Shown: in pieces, positions 49,003 through 59,506 of the stretch
How the letters are laid out: every line of letters starts with the position of its first letter
How positions within the stretch are numbered: the stretch's first letter is position 1
Origin: Methylobacter sp.
GTDB taxonomy: Bacteria; Pseudomonadota; Gammaproteobacteria; Methylococcales; Methylomonadaceae
Assembly (NCBI GenBank): GCA_030653985.1
Contig: JAURYJ010000016.1
Coordinates: forward strand, 56,532-120,531
Reading direction: 5' to 3'
Length of the DNA: 64,000 bases
Made by a program: the position numbers and the translations under genes
Notes under the pieces: generated by a model
Told to the model about the DNA's origin: nothing
What the model saw: only the letters and a program-made list of their open reading frames with translations
Database searches by the model: none

Positions 49003-50305
49003 GCTTATTCTCGCTCGCGCCTACGGTGATAGTTTGCATTAACTGAGTGTCAACGCGCCGTTTGAAAGCGTCTTTTATCGACGCTAGCGTTACCTGCTCG
49101 ACGTTTTGCCGAAAGGTATCCAGATAATCCAGCGGCATGTCATAAAAACCGATCATCGACACGTAGCTGGCCAATTCTTTATTGGTATCGAAACGCATCG
49201 CAAAACCGCCGGTGATATTTTTCTTGGCGGCAATCAGTTCGGCTTCTGTCGGTCCTTGCTCAATAAAATCGGTCAGGGTTTTATTCAGTACGTCCAGCGC
49301 TTGCCCGGTTTGATCATTGCGGGTTTGCAAGCTGACCGTGAACGGCCCTTTCCTGGACATTGGCACAAACGAACTGCTTGCACTATAGGCCAGCCCGCGT
49401 TTTTCCCTGACTTCCTCAAACAGCCTGGACACCAGTCCGCCGCCACCCAGAATATGATTGCCGACATACAAATTGAAATAATCGGGATCCTTGCGATAAG
49501 TGCCGGGCATCCCGACCAGAACATGCGTTTGCGAGGAGGGAAATTCGATATGCTGCCGGTCTGCTTTTACCGGCATGACCACTTCCGGTACGGGTTCCGG
49601 CTTTGAGCCTGCCGGCAAACCGGAGAGCAAGGTCTCGGCGGTAAGCTCGGCCTGTTTTCTGGACAAGTCGCCGACAATCACCACTATCGCATTGGCGGCG
49701 ACATAATATTGCTGATAGAAGCTGCGCAAATCCGCTGCTTCAAAGCCTGACACCGTGATAATCGAACCGGAACTCGGATGCCCGTAAGGATGATCGCCGT
49801 ACAAAGCCTTATAAAAAGCGATGCTGGCCAATTCGGCAGGCGATTCTTCCTGTTGCTTTAAACCGGCCAAGGTCCGGTTTTTTTCCCGTTGAAAATCGGC
49901 TTCATTGAAACTTGGACTAGCCAAAATGACCTGCATAGTCTCCAGCGCTTTATCGAATAAAGGTTTATCAATTAAAGTGCGCAATGAAACAGAACCCATG
50001 TCGCTGGAAACACTGGAACCGAATTTCGCTCCGACACTCTCAAAGCGCTGGGCAATGTCATCGGCATTCCACTGCCCGGCCCCGGTATCAAGCAACGCGG
50101 AAGTTAATGCGGACAGGCCGAACTGGTAGCCGTCGCGCGCACTGCCGGCATCGAAAGCAACCTGTATGTCCACCATCGGCAGGCCTTCGGTCTGCACATA
50201 ATAAACCCGGCTACCTTGCGGCGTTTGCCAGTGTTCGATTTTTGCCACGGCCCAGACGGACTGGCTAAACAATAAAAAAACAAGGCTTAACAGATGGATG
50301 CGCAT
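48992..50305 (-). CDS. M16 family protein, non-catalytic subunit
   Basis: Exported M16-fold protein of 437 residues with a signal peptide (MRIHLLSLVFLLFSQSVWA). It lacks the zinc motif HxxEH; the matching position reads GLSALTSALLDTG. Later it has the RRRxY-type substrate region of partner subunits (FEEVREKRGLAYS). Such proteins pair with an active M16 subunit, here the upstream gene, whose stop overlaps this start by one base. Confidence 0.9.
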   Translation of the reverse strand: MRIHLLSLVFLLFSQSVWAVAKIEHWQTPQGSRVYYVQTEGLPMVDIQVAFDAGSARDGYQFGLSALTSALLDTGAGQWNADDIAQRFESVGAKFGSSVSSDMGSVSLRTLIDKPLFDKALETMQVILASPSFNEADFQREKNRTLAGLKQQEESPAELASIAFYKALYGDHPYGHPSSGSIITVSGFEAADLRSFYQQYYVAANAIVVIVGDLSRKQAELTAETLLSGLPAGSKPEPVPEVVMPVKADRQHIEFPSSQTHVLVGMPGTYRKDPDYFNLYVGNHILGGGGLVSRLFEEVREKRGLAYSASSSFVPMSRKGPFTVSLQTRNDQTGQALDVLNKTLTDFIEQGPTEAELIAAKKNITGGFAMRFDTNKELASYVSMIGFYDMPLDYLDTFRQNVEQVTLASIKDAFKRRVDTQLMQTITVGASENKREK

Positions 50306-51669
50306 TATTTAGCTCCTTTTTCGGTGTTGGTATCGGTAGCGCTTTCATTGATCGGTAAAGGTTCCAAATAAGCGACACTCAATTTATCTTCGATCAGATA
50401 TTTACGCGCCACGTCGCGCACCTGTTCTGCGGTAACCTGATTGACCTTGGTCACATATTCATCAGCTTTTTGCCAACCCAAGCCCACTGTTTCCAACATA
50501 CCCAACTGCATGGCCTGATAAAAATTGGAATCCCGCTCGTAGACTGCCGCCGCTAAAACCTGCGCCTTAATGCGCTGTAATTCATCCTTCTCGACCGGCT
50601 TGATTTGCAAATCGGTAATCTCGTTCTTTAACGCAGTTTCCAAGTCCCACACGGTTTTCCCGGCCGCAGGCGTCGCTTCCAGCGTAAACAATCCCGGCAA
50701 CCTCGAAGCCAAGCCATAACTGGCACCGGCAGAAACGGCCAGTTGCTTGCCGCGTACCAGCCCCGAGGACAACCTGGCGCTGCTGCCGCCATCGAGCACT
50801 CCGGCCAGAACCTCCAGCGCATAAGCTTCCCACTCGTGTTCCGCTGTCTTCAATACCGGTACTTTGTAGCCCATCAACAGATACGGCAGTTTTGCCGGTA
50901 ACTTAACCGTCATTTTGCGCACGCCGAGCTGTTCGACTTCATCCTGCGGTTTGACCGCTTTAACTTCGCTGGGTTTAAGCGCGGCAAAATATTTTTCCGC
51001 CAGCGCGAACACCGCTTTAGGCTCCACGTCGCCCGCTACGACCAAGGTGGCATTATTGGGCGCATACCAACGCTGGTACCAGGCTTGCAAATCTTCAACT
51101 TTATAATGGGCAATGTCTGAAGGCCAGCCGATCACAGGGTTTCTATAAGGGCTATTGGTATGAGCCATCGCCATAAAATGTTCCTGCATTTTTGCTTGCG
51201 GATTATCGTCAGTGCGCATTCGGCGTTCTTCGGTCACTACCTCTAACTCTTTCTTCAATTCATCAGCCAACAGATGCAAATTGCGCATTCTATCGGCTTC
51301 CAGTTCAAAACTGACGGCCAGCCTTGATGCCTCCATGGTTTGAAAATAAGCGGTGTAATCCGACCCGGTAAAAGCATTCTCGTCGCCGCCATTTTCGGCG
51401 ACAATCCGCGAAAATTCACCAGCGGGATGCTTGTCAGTGCCTTTAAACATCATGTGTTCAAGCATATGAGAAATACCGGTAATACCACCCGGCTCATAAC
51501 TTGACCCCACTTTATACCAGACCTGGGACACGGCAACCGGAGACCGGTGATCCTCCTTGACCAGCACTTTTAAACCATTGCCCAGCACATGCTCCGACAC
51601 TTTAGTCTCGGCGCTGCTGGCAAAAACCGGTAGCCACAATAATGCGGCGCATAGTAATCGATAGTTCAT
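50305..51669 (-). CDS. M16 family zinc metallopeptidase, catalytic subunit
   Basis: Exported peptidase of 454 residues with a signal peptide (MNYRLLCAALLWLPVFASSA). The inverted zinc motif HxxEH is HMLEH in GISHMLEHMMFKGT, and the distal glutamate lies in ELEVVTEERR. It acts in the periplasm with the non-catalytic partner encoded next. Together with rsmD, coaD and the ferredoxins it forms one minus-strand operon. Confidence 0.92.
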   Translation of the reverse strand: MNYRLLCAALLWLPVFASSAETKVSEHVLGNGLKVLVKEDHRSPVAVSQVWYKVGSSYEPGGITGISHMLEHMMFKGTDKHPAGEFSRIVAENGGDENAFTGSDYTAYFQTMEASRLAVSFELEADRMRNLHLLADELKKELEVVTEERRMRTDDNPQAKMQEHFMAMAHTNSPYRNPVIGWPSDIAHYKVEDLQAWYQRWYAPNNATLVVAGDVEPKAVFALAEKYFAALKPSEVKAVKPQDEVEQLGVRKMTVKLPAKLPYLLMGYKVPVLKTAEHEWEAYALEVLAGVLDGGSSARLSSGLVRGKQLAVSAGASYGLASRLPGLFTLEATPAAGKTVWDLETALKNEITDLQIKPVEKDELQRIKAQVLAAAVYERDSNFYQAMQLGMLETVGLGWQKADEYVTKVNQVTAEQVRDVARKYLIEDKLSVAYLEPLPINESATDTNTEKGAK

Positions 51670-51975
51670 AAACTCCCTCTTGGATCAATGTTAAGGTACT
51701 TTCCAGAAAAATTCCGGCTGCATCATTTGCTAAGCCCGATAGTAACAGGGGTAAAATAGTTCTGGATAGCGATACTTGAAAAAAAAATCCACTATCAACA
51801 GGATAGCGGCTTTATGCAAAATGCTGCTTTTACAAAAGCAACACAAATCTTTGACTTTAGCTGCTAATGCCTCTAATCATAAGGATGTTAAAAACATAAT
51901 ATATACTGTTAATAATATCATTATATGCCACATAGTAGCCTTCTACATTTTTCAACCGAACCTAAGGATTAACGC
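51670..51975. other. Divergent control region between M16 operon and acs
   Basis: About 306 bases without a believable gene. The half near acs is AT-rich (ATATACTGTTAATAAT near 51900) and could hold its promoter, but no clear -35/-10 pair is claimed. Confidence 0.4.
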
Positions 51976-53916
51976 ATGTCAGACCTTAAAATCTATGACA
52001 TAAAACCGGCAATAGCGGCCAATGCCCACATTACCGAGGTAAGCTATAAAACCTTGTATCAGCGCTCCATTGCCGAGCCGGAAGCTTTCTGGGCTGAACA
52101 GGCCGAACAGTTTCTGGACTGGAGTAAGCCTTGGGATAAGGTCATGGACTGCGATTTTCTGACCGGCCATATCCGCTGGTTTGAAGGCGGAAAACTCAAT
52201 GTCAGCGTCAATTGTCTGGATCGCCATCTTGCCACGCGCGGCGATCAGGTCGCCATTATCTGGGAAGGCGATAACCCGGAGCATGACCAAAAAATCACTT
52301 ACCGACAATTGCACGAACAAGTCTGCATGTTCGCCAATGTGCTAAAGACGCAAGGCGTTAAAAAAGGCGACCGCGTTTGCATCTACCTGCCGATGATTAG
52401 CGCGGCGGCAGCGGTGATGCTGGCCTGCACACGGGTTGGCGCGGTGCATTCGATCGTGTTCGGAGGGTTTTCCGCCGAGGCCTTAAAAGACCGGATTCTG
52501 GATGCCGATTGCCGGTTTTTGGTCTGCGCCGATGAAGGTTACCGTGGCGGTAAAGTCTTACCGATTAAAGCCAATGTCGATAAAGCTGCCGCGGCCTGCC
52601 CTCGCCTTGAAAAAGTTATCGTCATAAAAAATACTGGCAATCCAGTAGCTTGGCACGAGCAGCGCGATATCTGGTATCACGAGGCGATGGCAACCGCCTC
52701 CGCCGATTGCCCTGCAGAAGAAATGGATGCCGAAGACCCGTTATTTATCCTGTACACCTCGGGTTCCACCGGCCAACCTAAAGGGGTTTTGCACAGCACC
52801 GGCGGTTATCTGCTGTACACGGCGATGACCCACAAATATGTGTTCGATTACCACAACGGCGACATTTACTGGTGTACCGCCGATATAGGCTGGATAACCG
52901 GCCATTCCTACATGATCTACGGCCCGTTATGCAACGGCGCTACTACCTTAATGTTTGAAGGCATACCGACTTATCCGGCGGCCGACCGTTTTTGGCAGGT
53001 GATCGACAAACACCAGGTGAATATTTTCTACACCGCGCCGACCGCAATCCGCGCATTGATGGCCCAAGGCGATGGATTTGTAACGCGCAGCAGCTCACGC
53101 CGCAGTTTACGAATTCTCGGCAGTGTCGGCGAACCCATTAACCCGGAAGCCTGGGAATGGTATTACCATGTGGTCGGAGAGGGTCGCTGTCCCGTAGTCG
53201 ACACCTGGTGGCAAACCGAAACCGGCGGCATTTTAATCACCCCGTTGCCCGGAGCCATCGCGTTAAAACCGGGTTCTGCCACCCTGCCCTTCTTCGGTGT
53301 CAAGCCTGAGATCATGGACAATTCCGGACAGATCAGGGAAGGTGTCGCCGAAGGTATTTTAGTCATCAGCCGCTCCTGGCCGGGACAGGCGCGTTCCGTT
53401 TTCGGCGACCATCAACGCTTTATCGACACTTATTTTAAAAATTACCCCGGTTATTATTTTACCGGCGACGGCGCGCGCCGCGATCAGGACGGCTATTTCT
53501 GGATTACCGGACGGGTTGACGATGTGATCAATGTCTCCGGTCACCGTATGGGTACGGCGGAAATCGAAAGCGCCCTGGTGCTGCATGAACATGTCGCCGA
53601 AGCGGCGGTGGTAGGCTTCCCGCATGATATTAAGGGACAAGGCATCTACGCTTACGTAACTTTAAATGTCGGCATTGAGCCGTCTGAACAACTGCGCCAA
53701 GAATTGATCGACCTGGTCAAAAAAGAAATCGGCCCGATTGCCCACCCGGACATCATTCAGTGGGCACCGGGATTACCCAAAACCCGTTCCGGTAAAATCA
53801 TGCGCCGTATTTTGCGTAAAGTGGCATCCAATGAGATTAACAGCCTGGGAGATACGTCCACGCTGGCCGATCCGGCCGTGGTTGACGATATTATTGCGCA
53901 TCGGGCTAATAAATAA
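51976..53916 (+). CDS. acs: Acetyl-CoA synthetase
   Basis: Activates acetate to acetyl-CoA through acetyl-AMP. The 646 residues match the AMP-forming family: [15 protein letters not shown] (P-loop), [31 protein letters not shown] and the C-terminal [12 protein letters not shown], whose lysine is the usual acetylation site. The ATG at 51976 has AAGGA upstream. In a one-carbon organism it would allow acetate scavenging. Confidence 0.96.
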   Translation: MSDLKIYDIKPAIAANAHITEVSYKTLYQRSIAEPEAFWAEQAEQFLDWSKPWDKVMDCDFLTGHIRWFEGGKLNVSVNCLDRHLATRGDQVAIIWEGDNPEHDQKITYRQLHEQVCMFANVLKTQGVKKGDRVCIYLPMISAAAAVMLACTRVGAVHSIVFGGFSAEALKDRILDADCRFLVCADEGYRGGKVLPIKANVDKAAAACPRLEKVIVIKNTGNPVAWHEQRDIWYHEAMATASADCPAEEMDAEDPLFILYTSGSTGQPKGVLHSTGGYLLYTAMTHKYVFDYHNGDIYWCTADIGWITGHSYMIYGPLCNGATTLMFEGIPTYPAADRFWQVIDKHQVNIFYTAPTAIRALMAQGDGFVTRSSSRRSLRILGSVGEPINPEAWEWYYHVVGEGRCPVVDTWWQTETGGILITPLPGAIALKPGSATLPFFGVKPEIMDNSGQIREGVAEGILVISRSWPGQARSVFGDHQRFIDTYFKNYPGYYFTGDGARRDQDGYFWITGRVDDVINVSGHRMGTAEIESALVLHEHVAEAAVVGFPHDIKGQGIYAYVTLNVGIEPSEQLRQELIDLVKKEIGPIAHPDIIQWAPGLPKTRSGKIMRRILRKVASNEINSLGDTSTLADPAVVDDIIAHRANK

Positions 53917-53989
53917 CTGCTGTAACGCAAACCACATAAAAACACCACGAAGAACACGAAGAAAAAATATAAACGTCGTGTCTCGGCAA

Positions 53990-54080
53990 CTGCTCCTGCG
54001 TTGCTAAGCCACAGGGATGTGGCGAATGCAGAAAACGCAGGAGCGGTTTTCTGCCTACCTCCTGCATCCGTGCAGTCGTT
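53990..54080 (+). repeat. Dispersed intergenic repeat, copy D
   Basis: Contains TGCTCCTGCGTTGC, AAGCCACAGGGATGTGGCGA, GAATGCAGA, CTACCTCCTGCAT and TGCAGTCGT. The blocks are those of copies A-C, in a rearranged order with CTACCTCCTGCAT late. It fills the acs-ABC spacer. Confidence 0.6.
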
Positions 54081-54152
54081 CGTGGTGAAAATTTCTTAGC
54101 TATTGCCTAACACCCGTTAACCAATCCCTCGCCGTTTACAAAAAAACAATTC

Positions 54153-55907
54153 ATGGACATCATCTTTAAAGAATACAGCCGGGTTGTCTGGCAAAAAAAA
54201 TGGTTTTTCCTGCTGGCCCTATTCGCGCTGGCTTCCGCCATGACCCTGGATTTATCTGCGCCGATTTATTACAAAAACATTGCCAACGGACTGGCCGCGC
54301 CCTATTCGGATGCCACACTGGCACTGTTGCTGGACAACCTGAAGCAGGTCGGCATTATTTATGTCGGCATCTGGCTATCATGGCGCTTGCTTGAAATCGC
54401 CATTATCCCGCTCGATGGCGGCGGCGTTAATCTGCTGGAAAAGCGCTGTTTCGAAGTGCTCAAAAAACAAAAATATGTCTTTTTCGAAAACAGTTTTTCC
54501 GGCAGCTTAATCAAGCAAGCCAACCGCTTCTCGCGTTCTTTTGAAATCATTATGGACTGGTTTCTGTTCCAGTTTTTCATGAACATTGTCGCGATAGGCA
54601 TTGCTTTCGGCATCTTCTACCAACAACAGCCGGAATTCGCCTACTATTTTCTTGCCTGGGTTGTGCTCTTCGTCACCTGGACTATTGTCTACTCGATATG
54701 GAAACTGCGCTTTGATAAGGCCGTAGCCCAAGCCGACTCAACCGTCGGTGGCGTGTATTCGGATGCGATCAGCAATATTTTCATCGTCAAAAGCTTTGCC
54801 CTGGAAGCCGCCGAACAGCAGCGCATCAATCAGGCATCGGATATTGTTTACCGGAAGAAAAAAATCGCCTGGACGTTAATGTTTATCTCCTTTGCCGTTC
54901 AAGGTTTGATGACCTTCGCCATTGAATTGTTGCTGGTTTATTTGATGATCCAGAAGTGGAAAACCGGCGACTTTCAGGTCGGTGAGTTTGTTTTATTTCA
55001 ATCGATCATGATCATGCTGATCCAGCGTTTATGGGAGTTCGGGCGTAATTTCAGGAACTTTTTCACCGCCCTGGCCGATGCCTCCGAAATGGCTGAGGTG
55101 TTCAGACAGGAAGATCTCGAAGTCGATCCAGACCATGCCCAAGCACTGGCCATCACCCACGGCGCCATCGACTTTAATAACATCTACTTCACCTATAATG
55201 AAGCCAACTCGGGTCAAACCCAACTGTTTGAGAACTTCTCCCTGAACATCAAAGCCGGTGAAAAAGTCGCACTGGTCGGCCAATCCGGCTCCGGAAAATC
55301 GTCGTTAACCAAACTGTTATTCCGCTTTCTCGACCCGCAAAAAGGCCGCATCAGCTTTGACGGTTTCGACGCAAAAGCCTTTACGCTGAGTTCATTGCGC
55401 CAGCAAATATCAATGGTGCCGCAACAGCCGGATCTATTTCATCGCTCGATACGGGACAATATCACCTTAGGCGCTGACATTTCAGAAGAACGACTGCTTG
55501 ATGTCGCCACAAAATCCCATTGCCTTGCGTTTATCCAACAACTACCTGAACAATTCGACACACTTGTGGGCGAGCGCGGCGTCAAGCTTTCCGGCGGTGA
55601 AAGGCAGCGCATCGCCATTGCCCGTGCCTTTCTGGAAGATGCGCCGATTGTGGTGCTGGATGAAGCCACCAGCGCGCTGGATTCACTGACCGAACAACAG
55701 ATCCAATCCGCTATTTTTAAGTTAATTAAACATAAAACAACACTGGTTATTGCCCATCGCCTTTCTACCGTGTTAACGATGGATCGGATTGTCGTACTCG
55801 AAAAAGGCAAGATCATAGAGCAAGGCACGCATCAGCAATTGCTGGCTAAACAAGGCAAATACTACGCCATGTGGCAACATCAAAGCGGTGATTTTCTGGT
55901 TGAATAG
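54153..55907 (+). CDS. ABC exporter (fused permease and ATPase)
   Basis: A half-transporter of 584 residues working as a dimer in the inner membrane. Residues about 1-320 hold six membrane segments; the ATPase follows with Walker A GQSGSGKSS, signature LSGGERQRIAIARA, Walker B VVLDEATSALD and the H-loop VIAHRLS. This is the lipid/drug exporter class (MsbA-like), but the membrane part does not show the substrate. No partner gene is nearby. Confidence 0.87.
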   Translation: MDIIFKEYSRVVWQKKWFFLLALFALASAMTLDLSAPIYYKNIANGLAAPYSDATLALLLDNLKQVGIIYVGIWLSWRLLEIAIIPLDGGGVNLLEKRCFEVLKKQKYVFFENSFSGSLIKQANRFSRSFEIIMDWFLFQFFMNIVAIGIAFGIFYQQQPEFAYYFLAWVVLFVTWTIVYSIWKLRFDKAVAQADSTVGGVYSDAISNIFIVKSFALEAAEQQRINQASDIVYRKKKIAWTLMFISFAVQGLMTFAIELLLVYLMIQKWKTGDFQVGEFVLFQSIMIMLIQRLWEFGRNFRNFFTALADASEMAEVFRQEDLEVDPDHAQALAITHGAIDFNNIYFTYNEANSGQTQLFENFSLNIKAGEKVALVGQSGSGKSSLTKLLFRFLDPQKGRISFDGFDAKAFTLSSLRQQISMVPQQPDLFHRSIRDNITLGADISEERLLDVATKSHCLAFIQQLPEQFDTLVGERGVKLSGGERQRIAIARAFLEDAPIVVLDEATSALDSLTEQQIQSAIFKLIKHKTTLVIAHRLSTVLTMDRIVVLEKGKIIEQGTHQQLLAKQGKYYAMWQHQSGDFLVE

Positions 55908-55972
55908 GCAACTATTTGATAGTGTAACGATTTATAAAATAGGTTTTAAATAGGTTTTATTTTCTCTCAAAA

Positions 55973-56020
55973 ACACTATATATTGTTACGCTTTACAAAA
56001 ACAAACACTATATATCGATC
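55973..56020 (+). promoter_or_regulatory. Two tandem NrdR boxes
   Basis: ACACTATATATTGTTA (55973-55988) and ACACTATATATCGATC (56005-56020) fit the NrdR consensus acaCwAtATaTwGtgt; the first matches nearly throughout. Their starts are 32 bases apart, about three helical turns, as usual for paired NrdR sites. They lie just upstream of nrdJa. Confidence 0.8.
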
Positions 56021-56021
56021 A

Positions 56022-56043
56022 CCAGCCTTAATAGGCTGGTTTT
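56022..56043 (+). terminator. Hairpin in the nrdJa leader
   Basis: CCAGCCT pairs with AGGCTGG around TAAT and is followed by TTTT, 42 bases before the start. It may be a weak terminator for upstream transcription or an attenuator. Confidence 0.35.
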
Positions 56044-56084
56044 CAAATTCGCTTATTCATACACTAACCAAGAGGGACCTCTCA

Positions 56085-59000
56085 ATGCCGGCAAAGCTAC
56101 ACGTCATTCCAAACACCGTGACCGAAATACCTTTCCAAGACGCCTCAATGGATATTTGGGATACCAAATACCGTTTAAAAACCAAAGATGGCGATGCTAT
56201 TGACGGCTCCATCGACGAAACCTACCAACGGGTTGCCAAAGCGCTTTCGGAGGTAGAAAAAAGCAAAGCCAAGCAGGAGCAATATTACAAAGAATTTTTG
56301 TGGGCCTTGCGTCAAGGCGCTATTCCGGCCGGGCGAATTACCTCCAATGCCGGTGCCCTCGAACATAAACCGGCGACATCGACGATCAATTGCACAGTAT
56401 CCGGCACCATCGCCGATTCCATGGATGATATTCTGCACAAGGTACATGAAGCCGGATTGACGCTAAAAGCCGGTTGCGGCATCGGTTATGAATTCTCGAC
56501 CTTGCGCCCTAAAGACGCTTATGTTTCCGGTGCCGGCGCTTATACTTCCGGTCCGCTGTCGTTCATGGACATCTATGACAAGATGTGTTTTACCGTGTCA
56601 TCGGCAGGCGGCAGACGCGGCGCACAAATGGCGACTTTCGATATTGGCCATCCTGACGTGGTCGAATTTATCCGCGCCAAACGCGAAGACGGACGACTGC
56701 GCCAGTTTAACCTGTCGCTGCTGATTACCGCAGAATTCGTTGAAGCGGTAAAAAACGATCAGCCTTGGTCGCTGTCATTTCCGGTCACCGAAAAAGAAGT
56801 CAAACTGGATAATCTGGACTTGACCGATAACAAGCTCATCATCTGGCGCGACCTGCCCTACACAGACGGCTATATCCTTAACGACGACGGCATGGTCGCC
56901 TGCAAAATAAGCAAAACCATGCCTGCCCGGCGTTTATGGGACATCATCATGAGTTCCACTTACGACTATGCCGAACCGGGATTCATCCTGATCGACAAGG
57001 TCAACGAGATGAACAACAACTGGTTTTGCGAGAAAATTCGTGCGACTAATCCATGCGTAACTGCAGATACTCGCCTACATACGCAACATGGCATGGTAAA
57101 AATCGGCGACCTTTACGCCAGCGGCGCCCCATTAAATGTGACCGTCGATCATCGCGCACTCGGCTTGGAAGATAAAGGAACGACTATCCGACCTGCCAAA
57201 CCTGCTTTTATGACGGCCGCCTCGGCAGAGGTTTATCGGGTAACCACGCGTGATGGTTATGAAATTAAAGCCACTGCTTGGCATGATTTTTATACTCAGC
57301 GTGGCAAAATCAAATTAAAAGAGTTGAAGTTAGGCGATAAATTACGGATTCAATCCGGTAAAGGTCAATTTGGCCAACAGGGCGATAATAATTTTGGCGT
57401 GTTACTGGGCTTAATTACCGGTGATGGCCATTTCACCAATCGAGGTAAACAGCAACAGGCTGCGGTGATTAATTTATGGAACGGTGATCGTGATTTTGCG
57501 CCCAAATTAGTCGCTTATATTAATCAATTAATAGTCTCAACGGCGTTGTCACACAACACGTTCAGAAGTTACGCGGTTTCCGCAGTAGCTGTGCCGGATC
57601 GTAATATGATTATGATCCGCTCAGTACTGTTGGCGAGAGTGTTGGCGTTTTATGGTTTTAATAAAGACAGCAAACTCCGTGTTCCTGAAGTCATTTGGCA
57701 AGGCAGTGAAGCCTGTGTAAAAGGTTATTTAAATGCTTTATTTCAGGCTGATGGAACCGTCAATGTCTCAGGAAATAGCCAATCTTGCTCAATAAGATTA
57801 GCCTCTTCGCACACACCATTACTCAAAGACATACAAATTCTATTAAGCAATTTTGGGGTGCTCTCAAGAATTTATAAGCGCCGCAATGCTTCTTTTAGAA
57901 TGCTGCCTGATGGCAAAGGCGGACAAAAAGCCTATTCTTGCCAAGCCGATTATGAACTTATTATTGACGGGCAAGCGCGTGAACAATTTATGCAGGAAAT
58001 TGGTTTTCTAGGTGACGAAAAAAATCAAAAATACCATGACTGGAAAATCGATAAACAGTTACTAAAAAAACAAGACTATTTGAGTGAAATTTCAGAAATC
58101 AGCTACATAGGAAAAGAAGCTGTTTTTGATACCACTCAGGTTGACCACAATACCGTTATTTTTAATGGTCTAGTAACCGGACAATGTGGTGAACAGCCGC
58201 TTCCGCCTTACGGTTCGTGCCTGCTAGGCTCGATCAACCTGACCCGCTTCGTTAAAAAACCGTTCACCAACGATGCGCATTTTGACTGGGACAATTACCG
58301 CAAAACCATCAAGATCTTCACCCGTATGCTGGACAACGTGGTTGAAATCAACGGCCTGCCGCTGGCTCAACAGCGTGAAGAAATTACCAGCAAGCGTCGT
58401 CATGGCATGGGTTATCTGGGCTTGGGCTCAACCGTCACCATGATGGGCATGAAATACGGCGATGCCGGGTCACTGGAATTCACCGAAGAAGTGACCAAGG
58501 TACTGGCGGTGGAAGGCTGGAAAGCGGGACTGGCGCTGGCCAAAGAAAAAGGCCCGGCGCCGATTATGGAGCAAATGTTTAGCGTCACCGGCGAAATGCT
58601 GCATAAACGCCCGGAAATGGTTGCCGATGGTCATAAAATCGGCGACCGGGTACCCGGAAAACTGTTGCATGCCAAGTACAGCCGCTATATGCAGCAACTG
58701 GGCAATGAAGAGCCTGAATTGTTAGCCGAACTGATTGAAACCGGCGCCCGCTTTAGCCATCACAGCTCTATTGCACCGACCGGCACTATTTCCCTGTCGC
58801 TGGCCAACAACGCCAGCAACGGTATAGAGCCGAGCTTTGCGCATCATTATTCGCGCAACGTGATCCGCGCCGGTAAAAAGTCAAAAGAAAAAATCGACGT
58901 ATTTTCTTTTGAACTATTGGCTTACCGGGAAATGATCAATAGCGAGGCGATGCCTTACAGCGAAGACCCCGACAAGCAACTGCCGGATTACTTTATCTCG

Positions 59001-59366
59001 GCGGATGACGTCAACCCGACACAGCACGTCGATGTTCAAGCTGCGGCGCAAAAATGGATCGATTCGTCGATCTCGAAAACCGCTAACGTGCCTACCGATT
59101 ATCCCTACGAAGATTTCAAGTCTATTTATGAATATGCCTATGACAAAGGCTTAAAAGGCTGCACCACCTTCCGCTTTAATCCTGAAGTATTCCAGGGTGT
59201 GTTAGTTAAAGAATCGGACCTGGAAAACACCACCTACCAATTCACCCTTGAAGACGGCCACGTCATGGAATTTAAAGGTAACGAAGACGTAGAATACGAC
59301 GGCGAAATCCACAGTGCCGCGAATCTTTTCGATGCGCTTAAAGAAGGCTACTACGGTAAGTTCTAA
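56085..59366 (+). CDS. nrdJ: Class II ribonucleotide reductase large part NrdJa, interrupted by an intein
   Basis: Adenosylcobalamin-dependent reductase making deoxyribonucleotides. The precursor from the ATG at 56085 (GAGGGA upstream) has 1093 residues; the frame is open from a TTG at 55983. Residues 324-700 are an intein, leaving 716 residues of reductase. Key elements are TINCTVSGT (the first redox cysteine), NP|CGEQPLPPYGS (catalytic thiyl cysteine and glutamate, split by the intein) and APTGTISLSLANNASNGIEP. The reductase C-terminal redox tail is absent and is supplied by nrdJb further on. NrdR boxes lie upstream. Confidence 0.93.
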   Translation: MPAKLHVIPNTVTEIPFQDASMDIWDTKYRLKTKDGDAIDGSIDETYQRVAKALSEVEKSKAKQEQYYKEFLWALRQGAIPAGRITSNAGALEHKPATSTINCTVSGTIADSMDDILHKVHEAGLTLKAGCGIGYEFSTLRPKDAYVSGAGAYTSGPLSFMDIYDKMCFTVSSAGGRRGAQMATFDIGHPDVVEFIRAKREDGRLRQFNLSLLITAEFVEAVKNDQPWSLSFPVTEKEVKLDNLDLTDNKLIIWRDLPYTDGYILNDDGMVACKISKTMPARRLWDIIMSSTYDYAEPGFILIDKVNEMNNNWFCEKIRATNPCVTADTRLHTQHGMVKIGDLYASGAPLNVTVDHRALGLEDKGTTIRPAKPAFMTAASAEVYRVTTRDGYEIKATAWHDFYTQRGKIKLKELKLGDKLRIQSGKGQFGQQGDNNFGVLLGLITGDGHFTNRGKQQQAAVINLWNGDRDFAPKLVAYINQLIVSTALSHNTFRSYAVSAVAVPDRNMIMIRSVLLARVLAFYGFNKDSKLRVPEVIWQGSEACVKGYLNALFQADGTVNVSGNSQSCSIRLASSHTPLLKDIQILLSNFGVLSRIYKRRNASFRMLPDGKGGQKAYSCQADYELIIDGQAREQFMQEIGFLGDEKNQKYHDWKIDKQLLKKQDYLSEISEISYIGKEAVFDTTQVDHNTVIFNGLVTGQCGEQPLPPYGSCLLGSINLTRFVKKPFTNDAHFDWDNYRKTIKIFTRMLDNVVEINGLPLAQQREEITSKRRHGMGYLGLGSTVTMMGMKYGDAGSLEFTEEVTKVLAVEGWKAGLALAKEKGPAPIMEQMFSVTGEMLHKRPEMVADGHKIGDRVPGKLLHAKYSRYMQQLGNEEPELLAELIETGARFSHHSSIAPTGTISLSLANNASNGIEPSFAHHYSRNVIRAGKKSKEKIDVFSFELLAYREMINSEAMPYSEDPDKQLPDYFISADDVNPTQHVDVQAAAQKWIDSSISKTANVPTDYPYEDFKSIYEYAYDKGLKGCTTFRFNPEVFQGVLVKESDLENTTYQFTLEDGHVMEFKGNEDVEYDGEIHSAANLFDALKEGYYGKF
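57054..58184 (+). mobile_element. Intein with LAGLIDADG homing endonuclease in NrdJa
   Basis: A 377-residue in-frame insertion between NP and CGEQ of the reductase. It begins with Cys (CVTADTRLHTQHG, block A) and has the two endonuclease motifs LLGLITGDGHF and YLNALFQADGT. Block F contains DHNTVIFNGLV, and it ends VTGQ before the +1 Cys of CGEQ. The C-terminal pair is Gly-Gln, not the usual His-Asn. Self-splicing would restore the catalytic NPCGE. Confidence 0.93.
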
Positions 59367-59506
59367 ACGAGATTGAATGCAGCAAGCACTCTAACATCGA
59401 CGCATCAACAAGCATTGTGTTAGGGTGCACACCACCATCCCCGAACCCATCGAGCCAGGCAACCCTCCAGCTCCAACTTTAATCACTGATAAACCACCGA
59501 ATTTAG

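Noticed and set aside
51776..52003. Open frame on + before acs
   Set aside because: Overlaps the acs start and has no ribosome-binding site or recognisable domain; the acs start at 51976 is well supported.
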